64,000 nucleotides of DNA from Aureitalea marina (GTDB lineage: Bacteria > Bacteroidota > Bacteroidia > Flavobacteriales > Flavobacteriaceae). The notes below the pieces were generated by a model that worked only from the letters and a program-made list of their open reading frames with translations, made no database searches and was not told where the DNA came from. Made by a program: the position numbers and the translations under genes. Shown piece by piece: positions 44,214 to 51,929 of this stretch. The stretch covers positions 372,001 through 436,000 of the forward strand of contig NZ_MQUB01000001.1 of assembly GCF_002943755.1 (NCBI RefSeq), in the 5' to 3' direction. Every line of letters begins with the position of its first letter. The first letter of the stretch is position 1.

Positions 44214-44570
44214 CTACTTCTTTTTTTCGATCAGTTCCAATATCTCACGCAGCTCATCGGCACTGATGTCTTCTTCCTTGGCAAAAAAGGAGACCATGCT
44301 TTTGTAGCTATTGTCAAAGTATCTTTTTAGGGCGACCTTCATGAATTTACGGGTGTATTCTTCTTTACTCACGACTGGGAAATACTGATGGGTCTTGCCG
44401 TAGGCCTGGTGACCAACAAACCCTTTTTCTTCAAGATTTCTAACCACTGTTGATACTGTATTGTAGTGATTCTCCTCCGGAAGCTTGGATAGGATGTCCT
44501 TTACAAAACCGCGTTCCAGGGCCCACAGGGCCTGCATGATCTCTTCTTCTTTGTTCGTTAATCGCTCCAT
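44214..44570 (-). CDS. BlaI/MecI/CopY-family repressor
   Basis: A 118-residue winged-helix repressor from ATG 44570. It begins MERLTNKEEEIMQALWAL and contains the recognition helix NTVSTVVRNLEEKGFVGHQ; the C-terminal half forms the dimer and protease-sensitive part. It precedes the M56 protease gene by 2 bases, the standard sensor/repressor pairing. Two dyad sites upstream are candidate self-operators. Control of a resistance gene is not evident because no beta-lactamase is nearby. Confidence 0.9.
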   Translation of the reverse strand: MERLTNKEEEIMQALWALERGFVKDILSKLPEENHYNTVSTVVRNLEEKGFVGHQAYGKTHQYFPVVSKEEYTRKFMKVALKRYFDNSYKSMVSFFAKEEDISADELREILELIEKKK

Positions 44571-44608
44571 ATTGAATACTTGATAGATCAAACCTAAAAC
44601 TATTTTTC

Positions 44609-44641
44609 TAGTTATCCAACTATAAATGCAGTTATATAACT
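44609..44641. promoter_or_regulatory. Candidate BlaI-type operators
   Basis: Two dyads in the gap between the repressor and the exchanger gene: TAGTTATCCAACTA (44609-44622, imperfect) and AGTTATATAACT (44630-44641, perfect). The arms share AGTTA/TAACT. They lie 39-71 bases upstream of the repressor ATG, where autoregulation would be expected. Confidence 0.5.
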
Positions 44642-44741
44642 TAAAATTTAGTTAATTATTGCAATTGACCGATGTCATTTGCAGGGTAGGGGTCGATCAA
44701 ATGCTTCGAATTCTTGCTATCTTCGTTCCCTCACAGCTATT

Positions 44742-45692
44742 ATGATTCCGGTACTATTTATAATTATAGGTCTTGCCCTTCTGGTCTTGGGAGGTGAGTT
44801 CCTTGTGCGAGCCTCAGTGGCTCTGTCCTTCAAGCTGAAATTATCTAAAATGGTCATTGGTCTGACCATTGTTTCCTTTGCTACATCAGCACCGGAGTTA
44901 CTGGTCAGCGTGAATGCTGCACTCGATGGATTGAGCGATATCTCCCTGGGCAATGTGATCGGGTCCAATATTGCCAATATCGGACTTGTATTGGGAGTTA
45001 CGGCATTAATATCGGCCTTGATGATCGATCGTGATTTTTACAAGCTGAATTGGCCGGTCATGATGGTACTTTCTGTAGTCCTCTATATTTTACTGTATAC
45101 CGGCCGAGTGATCTCCAGATGGGAGGGACTCTTTTTATTTACCCTCTTGGTCAGTTATCTGTGGATGCTATTGGCCCGAGCCGCAAAACAAAAGAAAAAG
45201 CAGGCTTTTGAGGAGGTGGATGACGCTCTGGCCAAGGTATCTCCCTGGCGCGTTCTGATCTGGTTACTCATTGGTGGGGTTTCTCTTTGGGGAGGAAGTG
45301 AACTGTTGGTTAACGGAGCTATTGATCTTGCTACCCGCATGGGTGTGAGCGAACGCGTAATAGCCGTCACCATGATCGCGGTTGGAACAAGTATACCTGA
45401 GTTGGCGGCCTCCGTTATTGCGGCTATTAAAAGAGAGAAAGCTATCTCCCTAGGGAATTTGATAGGGTCCAACATCTTTAATATTGCTTCCGTGCTTGGA
45501 ATTACCGCCATGATCCAACCCATCACCTTAAAGGATGACCAGGTGTTGACCAATGATATCTTCTGGATGATCGGTTTTGCGGCTATCTTGTTACCCATGG
45601 CCTTCCTGCCGGTCAAGTTCCAGATAGGACGAGGGAAGGGGTCTATTCTTTTCCTGGCTTATTTGACCTTTGTTCTACTGGCTTTCTTATAA
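44742..45692 (+). CDS. Calcium/sodium antiporter (CaCA family, YrbG-like)
   Basis: Inner-membrane exchanger of 316 residues made of two inverted halves. The alpha repeats are visible: FATSAPELLVSVNAALDG with GNVIGSNIANIGLVLG in the first half, and VGTSIPELAASVIAAI with GNLIGSNIFNIASVLG in the second. These bind the cations. A cytoplasmic basic loop separates the halves. An in-frame upstream start at 44679 is unlikely. Convergent with the GSII gene. Confidence 0.93.
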   Translation: MIPVLFIIIGLALLVLGGEFLVRASVALSFKLKLSKMVIGLTIVSFATSAPELLVSVNAALDGLSDISLGNVIGSNIANIGLVLGVTALISALMIDRDFYKLNWPVMMVLSVVLYILLYTGRVISRWEGLFLFTLLVSYLWMLLARAAKQKKKQAFEEVDDALAKVSPWRVLIWLLIGGVSLWGGSELLVNGAIDLATRMGVSERVIAVTMIAVGTSIPELAASVIAAIKREKAISLGNLIGSNIFNIASVLGITAMIQPITLKDDQVLTNDIFWMIGFAAILLPMAFLPVKFQIGRGKGSILFLAYLTFVLLAFL

Positions 45693-45720
45693 AAAAAGAG
45701 CGCCCAAAAAAAGGCGCTCT
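45691..45720 (-). terminator. Intrinsic terminator of the GSII gene
   Basis: Stem AGAGCGCC / GGCGCTCT with an 8-base A-rich loop. On the minus strand a T-run follows the stem. It starts directly at the stop codon of the convergent exchanger gene and may end both transcripts. Confidence 0.88.
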
Positions 45721-45740
45721 CTTACCAACATCACTTAAAC

Positions 45741-46760
45741 TTAACTCACTAGCACTTCGGCAGACTTAACGGTCTTGATGATGCGCCCAGCAATTTTGTA
45801 TGGATCACCGTTCGATGCAGGACGACGGTCTTCCAACCAGCCTTTCCAGCCTTTTTCTACAGTGATAATCGGAATACGGATGGATGCTCCACGGTCTGAG
45901 ATTCCGTAACTGAAATCATTGATGGAGGCCGTTTCATGCAATCCTGTCAATCGTTGGTCATTAAATTCTCCGTACACCTCGATATGTTCTTTGGTTACCG
46001 GACGGAATGCCTCGCAGATCTGCATATAGATTTCCTTGGATCCGCACTCGCGTAATAAGGAGTTGGAGAAGTTGGCGTGCATTCCACTACCGTTCCAATC
46101 TCCCTTAACAGGTTTTGGGTGGTATTCGATATAGTAACCGTATTTTTCGGTCAATCGGTCCAACAGATATCTGGCAACCCAGATCTCGTCACCTGCTTTT
46201 TTGGCGCCTTTGGCAAACAATTGAAATTCCCATTGTCCACTGGCCACTTCCTGGTTGATTCCTTCAAAGTTGAGGCCTGCTGCGATACATAGATCAGCGT
46301 GTTCCTCAACGAAATCACGACCGTGAGTGTTTCTTCCACCTACTGAACAATAATACATTCCTTGAGGTCCTGGATATCCCCCAATTGGGAAACCTAGTGG
46401 CAACTGAGTATCCTTATCCATGATGAAGTACTCTTGTTCGAAACCAAACCAAAAGTCGTTGTCATCGTCATCGATAGTTGCACGAGCATTAGACTCATGC
46501 GGTGTTCCATCCGAGTTTAGTACTTCGGTCATCACCAGATATCCATTATCCCGTGCAGGGTCAGGATAGATGGCAACCGGTTTCAACAGACAATCCGAAG
46601 AGTTCCCTTCCGCTTGTTTCGTTGATGACCCATCAAATGACCAGATCGGACAATCCTCCAGTTTACCACTAAAATTATCTTCGACCTTGGTCTTACTTCT
46701 CATGTTTTGTGTGGGCTTGTACCCATCCAGCCAGATATACTCGAGCTTTGATTTACTCAT
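45741..46760 (-). CDS. Glutamine synthetase type II (eukaryotic-like)
   Basis: Makes glutamine from glutamate, ammonia and ATP. At 339 residues it is the short GSII form otherwise typical of eukaryotes and some bacteria. Visible are the beta-grasp start LEYIWLDGYKPTQNMRSKTK, IWSFDGSSTKQA, the metal-site segment FGFEQEYF, the ATP/glutamate site KPVKGDWNGSGMHANFS, and GISDRGASIRIP. Divergent from a GSIII gene over 186 bases that contain two dyad sites. Confidence 0.95.
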   Translation of the reverse strand: MSKSKLEYIWLDGYKPTQNMRSKTKVEDNFSGKLEDCPIWSFDGSSTKQAEGNSSDCLLKPVAIYPDPARDNGYLVMTEVLNSDGTPHESNARATIDDDDNDFWFGFEQEYFIMDKDTQLPLGFPIGGYPGPQGMYYCSVGGRNTHGRDFVEEHADLCIAAGLNFEGINQEVASGQWEFQLFAKGAKKAGDEIWVARYLLDRLTEKYGYYIEYHPKPVKGDWNGSGMHANFSNSLLRECGSKEIYMQICEAFRPVTKEHIEVYGEFNDQRLTGLHETASINDFSYGISDRGASIRIPIITVEKGWKGWLEDRRPASNGDPYKIAGRIIKTVKSAEVLVS

Positions 46761-46789
46761 AACCGTGAAAATAAATGTTTTAGACCGTG

Positions 46790-46797
46790 CAAATATA
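46790..46797 (-). promoter_or_regulatory. -7 box of the GSII gene
   Basis: On the minus strand TATATTTG matches TAnnTTTG and lies 29 bases before the ATG at 46760. The first dyad site (46815-46834) is placed directly upstream, where an activator or repressor could contact polymerase. Confidence 0.5.
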
Positions 46798-46814
46798 AAT
46801 ACTACCTAAACAAT

Positions 46815-46834
46815 ACGCCTGTTTTTTTAGGGGT
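46815..46834. promoter_or_regulatory. Dyad site 1 between the glutamine synthetase genes
   Basis: ACGCCT-GTTTTTTT-AGGGGT: arms complementary except for one base, around a T-tract core of 8. It resembles the second site at 46867-46885 in arms, spacing and core. Confidence 0.5.
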
Positions 46835-46866
46835 AAATTGTTAACATTATTAAATTATTGTCAATA

Positions 46867-46885
46867 ACCCCCATTTTTTTGGGGT
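46867..46885. promoter_or_regulatory. Dyad site 2 between the glutamine synthetase genes
   Basis: ACCCC-CATTTTTTTG-GGGT: perfect arms around a T-tract. The centre is about 51 bases from that of site 1, near five helical turns. Flanking TCAATA / TATTGA extends the symmetry, so this could also fold as an RNA hairpin in a longer transcript of the GSIII gene. Confidence 0.5.
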
Positions 46886-46923
46886 GCTATTGATGAAATC
46901 TCAAAATTTAACAAGGAATGGAC

Positions 46924-46931
46924 TATCTTTG
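46924..46931 (+). promoter_or_regulatory. -7 box of the GSIII gene
   Basis: TATCTTTG is a full match to TAnnTTTG and ends 15 bases before the ATG at 46947. It supports that start over the in-frame codon at 46884. Confidence 0.6.
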
Positions 46932-46946
46932 GGCAAACTTCCTAAG

Positions 46947-49133
46947 ATGTCAACCCTACGTTTTTACGCCCTTCGGGATGCAGTCAACAGACAGCCGATA
47001 GAGACCCACGAAAGTACTCGCAGGTCCGATCAATTCAGAAAGCAGGTATTCGATCTTGACAAGATGACTCGGCATTTGACGCAAGATGCCGTTCAGGCAA
47101 CTGAGAATGCCATAGTAAAAGGAAAGAAGATCGACCGGGCCATAGCCGATCAAATTGCGGTTGCTATGAAAGAATGGGCCATAGGTTTGGGCGCTACTCA
47201 TTATACGCACTGGTTTCAGCCTTTGACAGGATCGACAGCAGAAAAGCACGACGCTTTCTTCGATATTAACTCCAGAGGTGATTCGTTGGAACGATTTGAA
47301 GGAGGGCAGCTGGTCCAACAGGAACCTGATGCTTCAAGTTTTCCTCATGGCGGGATTAGAAATACCTTCGAAGCCAGGGGGTACACTGCCTGGGATCCAA
47401 GTTCCCCGGCCTTTATCTATGGAACAACCCTTTGTATTCCTACCATCTTTGTCAGTTATACGGGGGAGGCCCTGGATCACAAAACGCCCTTGCTTAGAGC
47501 ATTGCAGGCTGTTGATCAGGCCGCGACCGATGTAGCTCGTTATTTCGATAAGAATGTGAGCAAGGTAAATGCTACCCTGGGATGGGAACAGGAATACTTC
47601 CTTATAGATAAGGCTCTCGCCGCTTCTCGCCCCGATATTATGATGGCTGGCAGAACTTTATTGGGGCATGCCTCGGCAAAGGGTCAACAATTGGACGATC
47701 ATTACTTTGGGAGCATACCGACACGTGTCCTTAATTATATGAAGGACTTGGAGTCCGAATGTATGTTGTTGGGTATACCGGTCAAGACCAGGCACAATGA
47801 GGTTGCGCCAAATCAATTTGAACTGGCCCCCATCTTTGAAGAAGCTAACCTTGCCGTAGATCATAATTCGCTCATCATGGATGTGATGGATAAGGTGGCA
47901 GACCGGCATCACTTTAAGGTATTATTCCACGAGAAACCTTTTAAAGGGATCAATGGAAGTGGAAAACACAACAATTGGTCCTTGGCTACCGATACGGGAA
48001 TCAACCTGCTTAGTCCCGGAACCACTCCGATGAAAAATTTACAGTTCCTGACCTTTTTTGTCAATACGATCATGGCAGTTAATCGCTATGAAGAATTGAT
48101 CCGGGCATCGGTGGCTTCGGCCGGGAATGATCACCGACTGGGCGCCAACGAAGCCCCACCGGCCATCATTTCCGTTTTCATAGGCTCTCAGCTGACCGAA
48201 GTCCTGAACGAACTGGAAAAGGTGACTGAAGGGAAACTATCGCCCAAAGAGAAAACAGACCTCAAACTGAATGTGGTCGGTAAGATCCCGGAGATTCTCC
48301 TGGACAACACCGATCGCAACCGCACCTCTCCTTTCGCCTTTACAGGAAATAAATTTGAATTAAGGGCAGTAGGATCGAGCGCAAATTGTGCTTTGCCTAT
48401 GACGGTGCTCAATGCGATTGTAGCCAGGCAGCTGATCGATTTTAAAAAGGAGGTGGACCAGCTGATCGACCAACAAGGATTGAAGAAAGATGATGCTATC
48501 TTCAATGTGTTGAGGGAATACATTACGGCGTCGAAAAGAATTCGCTTTGAGGGAGATGGATATGGTGATCCTTGGAGAGAGGAGGCGGCAAAACGCAAAT
48601 TGAGTAATCATGTCTCTACTCCGGATGCACTAATGGCTTCAACATCCACGGCGGCCATCGACTTGTACGAAGGACTGCATATACTCAACCAGGTAGAATT
48701 AAAAGCCCGGCAGGAGATCCAATTCGAGGAATATGCCCTTCGCCTGCAAATAGAGGGACGTGTATTGGGTGATGTAGCCCGTAATCATGTGATTCCAACA
48801 GCCGTTCAGTATCAGAATGTGTTGATCGAGAACGTTGAGGGTCTGAAATCTATCTTTCCCGATAGCTATGAGGAAATAGGAGCCCAGCAGATCAAGTTGA
48901 TTCGATCCATTAGCGGGCATATTGCTAAAATACACTCCAATATCGACGAAATGGTCGAAGAGCGGAAACAGGCCAATGGACTTGACGATGGTTTTTCCAG
49001 GGCAACTGCCTATTGTAGGAATGTAAGGCCTTTGTTGGTTGATATCCGTTATCATTGTGATAAACTCGAATTACTGGTGGACGATGAAATCTGGCCTTTA
49101 ACGAAATACCGCGAACTGCTCTTTACCAAGTAG
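46947..49133 (+). CDS. glnN: Glutamine synthetase type III
   Basis: Large GSIII enzyme of 728 residues, a dodecamer in characterised members. The type-specific N-terminal segment GLGATHYTHWFQPLTGSTAEK is followed by GWEQEYFLIDKALAASRPD, the ATP and glutamate segments NEVAPNQFELAPIFEE and GINGSGKHNNWSL, and the long GSIII C-terminal domain after residue 530. Paired with GSII on the opposite strand, so the cell has two glutamine synthetases under what looks like shared control. No terminator was seen after the stop. Confidence 0.95.
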   Translation: MSTLRFYALRDAVNRQPIETHESTRRSDQFRKQVFDLDKMTRHLTQDAVQATENAIVKGKKIDRAIADQIAVAMKEWAIGLGATHYTHWFQPLTGSTAEKHDAFFDINSRGDSLERFEGGQLVQQEPDASSFPHGGIRNTFEARGYTAWDPSSPAFIYGTTLCIPTIFVSYTGEALDHKTPLLRALQAVDQAATDVARYFDKNVSKVNATLGWEQEYFLIDKALAASRPDIMMAGRTLLGHASAKGQQLDDHYFGSIPTRVLNYMKDLESECMLLGIPVKTRHNEVAPNQFELAPIFEEANLAVDHNSLIMDVMDKVADRHHFKVLFHEKPFKGINGSGKHNNWSLATDTGINLLSPGTTPMKNLQFLTFFVNTIMAVNRYEELIRASVASAGNDHRLGANEAPPAIISVFIGSQLTEVLNELEKVTEGKLSPKEKTDLKLNVVGKIPEILLDNTDRNRTSPFAFTGNKFELRAVGSSANCALPMTVLNAIVARQLIDFKKEVDQLIDQQGLKKDDAIFNVLREYITASKRIRFEGDGYGDPWREEAAKRKLSNHVSTPDALMASTSTAAIDLYEGLHILNQVELKARQEIQFEEYALRLQIEGRVLGDVARNHVIPTAVQYQNVLIENVEGLKSIFPDSYEEIGAQQIKLIRSISGHIAKIHSNIDEMVEERKQANGLDDGFSRATAYCRNVRPLLVDIRYHCDKLELLVDDEIWPLTKYRELLFTK

Positions 49134-49691
49134 GCTTTTGAAAGACAGAATATTAGCTAATTTTTAGGGTCAGAATTTACTGCGAAAACGTTTTCGAGAA
49201 ATTTCTTACTTTAACATAAAATTAACACAAATTTAACAAAATGCAGTTCGTCGAATTTTTGGTATTTGGACGGATATTTTGGTCGACATATCGTCAGAAT
49301 TAAATGCTGTTAACAAGTAAATTCCTACAACTTGTTTGTCAGAGTTTTACTACGTGTTTATACCTATTGTTTCCTACAAAATTTTTTCCAACCTTTGAGT
49401 TGTAAACGAATGCTGATAGGTGGAGATAGTCAAGAACCACACCTATATAAGAGAAATCATCATTCTTACAAAATTCGCCCCCAGAATCCGACCCTTTTTT
49501 TAATCACGCTAGTGGTATTTGTTAACAGTTTGTGTAGGAAGAACGAACTGATTGAGAGGAAAATGAATTTCAAATTGTTAACAACTAACTCTGTAAAACT
49601 CATTAGAGCTTATGGTTAATACCATAAATTTAATGTGCAGATTTGATTTGTTTTTTAACTTTTTTTATTAACCTTTTTTAACCTTACAATT
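49134..49691. other. Long AT-rich leader region of the curli operon
   Basis: 558 bases without a convincing gene. An open frame at 49332-49619 has no family resemblance and an unlikely composition. The region holds one perfect 14-base palindrome (49183-49196), several A/T runs and a pyrimidine-rich tract just before the ATG at 49692. Long upstream regions are typical of curli genes, which receive many regulatory inputs; I see no clear TAnnTTTG box. Confidence 0.5.
49183..49196. promoter_or_regulatory. Perfect palindrome of LacI-operator type
   Basis: CGAAAACGTTTTCG is a perfect 14-base palindrome with a central CG. LacI/GalR-family operators have this kind of core. It lies 50 bases past the GSIII gene and about 500 before the curli fibre gene, so the target gene is uncertain. 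Confidence 0.45.
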
Positions 49692-51302
49692 ATGAAAAGA
49701 ATGTTGTTAAGCGCGGCGGCCCTTATGACCGGCGCGCTAATGTTCGGACAATTTAACGGCAGTGCTGTCTTGCAGCTAGGTGTCGGGAATGGCTCGAACG
49801 TAAATCAAGTGGGTGCAGTCAATGGATCCCTGGTTACGCAAATCGGAGCCTTTAATGGTTCTGACGTGGACCAGTTTGGTACTGGAAACGGATCTCAAGT
49901 AGGTCAGTTTGGAATCGCCAACGGTTCTCAAGTGCTTCAAATCGGAGGCTTTAACGGTTCTTCCGTTAATCAGTTTGGTATTGAGAACGGATCCTTCGTT
50001 TATCAAGATGGTGGTTTCAATGGTTCTGACGTTGATCAAGTAGGTCGTCGTAACGGATCTTTTGTATACCAAGACGGAGGTTTCAATGGTTCTGATGTAT
50101 ACCAATTAGGACGTCGTAACGGATCAGCTGTTGTACAACTAGGTTCCTTCAACGGATCAGATGTAAATCAGTTTGGTCGTCGTAACGGACAGTACACTAT
50201 CCAACAAGGTTCCTTCAACGGATCCTATGTTGAGCAGTGGGGACGTCGTAACGGATCTATCGTAAATCAGGACGGGAGCTTTAACGGATCTTATGTAGGT
50301 CAGTTTGGTCGTGCTAACGGATCTCGCGTAGAGCAAGATGGAACTGGCAACGGTTCTGCTGTTATCCAGATCGGACGTCGTAACGGTTCGGAAGTTATCC
50401 AGGATGGATCATCGAATGGATCTTTGGTATACCAACAAGGACGCGCTAACGGATCTTACGTATACCAGGAAGGAACTGCTAACGGTTCTTTAGTTGTTCA
50501 ACTAGGACGTCGTAACGGATCTTTTGTGTACCAAGATGGTGACTATAATGGATCTGATGTTTACCAAGAAGGACGCGCTAATGGATCAGCTGTTGTACAA
50601 CTAGGTGACTACAACGGATCTGATGTTAACCAATTCGGTCGTCGTAACGGACAGTACACTATCCAACAAGGAACTTACAATGGTTCTTACGTTCTTCAAA
50701 TTGGACGTCGTAATGGATCTATCGTTAACCAGGATGGTGACTTTAACGGTTCTTATGTAGGTCAAGGTGGGAGAGCTAATGGTTCTCGCGTAGAGCAAGA
50801 TGGTCTTGCCAACGGATCTTTCGTAGGTCAACTAGGCCGTCGTAACGGATCAGAAGTTGAGCAAACTGGTGAAACTAACGGATCTCTGGTTCTTCAAGCT
50901 GGAATTGAGAATGGTCAGTACACTGGTCAACTAGGTCTTTCTAATGGATCAGCTACATTGCAAGCTGGAGCTGGTAACGGTTCTGCTACTATCCAAATTG
51001 GTGCTTTCAACGGAAGCTTGACTGCTCAGTTAGGTGTTGGTAACGGGAGTTTCACTGGTCAACTAGGTGTTGCTAACGGTGCTGCTACTTTCCAAGCTGG
51101 AGCTGGAAACGGATCTATTACACTGCAAGCTGGTTTGGCGAACGGAAGTTTAGTTCTTCAGAACGGAACTGCTAACGGTTCTCTTGTTGGACAACTGGGT
51201 GCCTTTAACGGTAGCTACGTTCAGCAAACTGGACTGGGTCACGGTAGCTTGGTTCTTCAAGCTGGAATCGGAAACGGTTCTATCGTAACGCAGAGCAACT
51301 AG
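49692..51302 (+). CDS. Curlin-like fibre subunit with 47 eleven-residue repeats
   Basis: A 536-residue secreted protein, the likely main subunit of a curli-type amyloid fibre. After a 21-residue leader (MKRMLLSAAALMTGALMFGQF) the whole protein is 46 consecutive 11-residue repeats plus a 9-residue 47th, consensus NGSxVxQxGxx, without any insertion or gap. E. coli CsgA has five repeats of about 22 residues, each of two 11-residue strands with Ser, Gln, Gly, Asn and Gln in these positions; here every strand has the same motif. Repeats 10-20 and 24-34 are a duplicated block (offset 14 repeats, 462 bp). Exported by CsgG encoded downstream. Confidence 0.9.
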   Translation: MKRMLLSAAALMTGALMFGQFNGSAVLQLGVGNGSNVNQVGAVNGSLVTQIGAFNGSDVDQFGTGNGSQVGQFGIANGSQVLQIGGFNGSSVNQFGIENGSFVYQDGGFNGSDVDQVGRRNGSFVYQDGGFNGSDVYQLGRRNGSAVVQLGSFNGSDVNQFGRRNGQYTIQQGSFNGSYVEQWGRRNGSIVNQDGSFNGSYVGQFGRANGSRVEQDGTGNGSAVIQIGRRNGSEVIQDGSSNGSLVYQQGRANGSYVYQEGTANGSLVVQLGRRNGSFVYQDGDYNGSDVYQEGRANGSAVVQLGDYNGSDVNQFGRRNGQYTIQQGTYNGSYVLQIGRRNGSIVNQDGDFNGSYVGQGGRANGSRVEQDGLANGSFVGQLGRRNGSEVEQTGETNGSLVLQAGIENGQYTGQLGLSNGSATLQAGAGNGSATIQIGAFNGSLTAQLGVGNGSFTGQLGVANGAATFQAGAGNGSITLQAGLANGSLVLQNGTANGSLVGQLGAFNGSYVQQTGLGHGSLVLQAGIGNGSIVTQSN

Positions 51303-51334
51303 TAATTAGAAGCTCACTGATGTGACTATTATAT

Positions 51335-51363
51335 AGTATAGGGGCTGCGGCCCCTATACTTTT
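51335..51363 (+). terminator. Strong hairpin between the fibre gene and the rest of the operon
   Basis: Perfect 11-bp stem AGTATAGGGGC / GCCCCTATACT around TGCG, followed by only three T. Placed 33 bases after the fibre-gene stop and 40 before the CsgB-like gene. It may be a partial terminator or a 3' stabiliser, either of which would give much more fibre mRNA than assembly-gene mRNA. Confidence 0.8.
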
Positions 51364-51402
51364 CTAAAGACATCTTAACTAACCCTTTGTAATAAACTAG
51401 TC

Positions 51403-51918
51403 ATGAAGAAATTACTAACAACAATGACCGTACTTTCGGTACTGTTCATGGTCGATTTCTCTCAGGCCCAAACCATTGGTCTGGACCAATCCAATAAGAC
51501 GGCACTTACACCTGTTAGACAACAGACCACCAATAGTCAAGCTGTTCAAAGAACGACAAAGCAGGTATATACAACGCGAAAGGTCAATACAACTGTGCAG
51601 CAAGTTGGTAATTACAACCAGGTAAATGTCGATGTTAAGGCATACTCCGGGCAGGTTGGGTTGCATCAATTTGGAAATAAGAACAATATCGCTGTTAATC
51701 TTAGCTCATTAGTGCTGCGTGAGAACGTCCTGCAACAAGGGAATAATCACAATTTTGTACACACTAATATGCGAGCTACGCGCTACCAAAGCGCCACTGT
51801 CATACAGCGCGGTTCCAACCAGAATTTGATCATGCAAGGACAGAACAGGATGTCCAAAAATATGATAGTCAACATGCGAGGTAGGAATCAAACCGTAATT
51901 ATTCGTAACTTTCGCTAA
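51403..51918 (+). CDS. CsgB-like minor curli subunit (nucleator)
   Basis: A 171-residue secreted protein with a signal peptide ending QAQ. After a Thr/Gln-rich linker come five curlin repeats of 22-24 residues, marked by QVGNYN (67), QFGNKN (89), QQGNNHN (111), QRGSNQN (135) and MRGRNQT (158). The last repeats are rich in arginine, as in E. coli CsgB, where the C-terminal repeat is needed to attach the fibre to the cell. Nucleation of the large fibre protein is inferred from the gene order. Confidence 0.82.
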   Translation: MKKLLTTMTVLSVLFMVDFSQAQTIGLDQSNKTALTPVRQQTTNSQAVQRTTKQVYTTRKVNTTVQQVGNYNQVNVDVKAYSGQVGLHQFGNKNNIAVNLSSLVLRENVLQQGNNHNFVHTNMRATRYQSATVIQRGSNQNLIMQGQNRMSKNMIVNMRGRNQTVIIRNFR

Positions 51919-51929
51919 ATTGAAATGCC

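Noticed and set aside
42331-44570. BlaI/BlaR1-like pair considered as a beta-lactam resistance locus
   Set aside because: No beta-lactamase or PBP2a gene is nearby and the protease lacks the penicillin-binding sensor domain.
49332-49619. Open frame of 95 codons upstream of the curlin gene
   Set aside because: No family resemblance, unusual composition with basic and aromatic clusters, and no promoter box or start context; treated as regulatory DNA.
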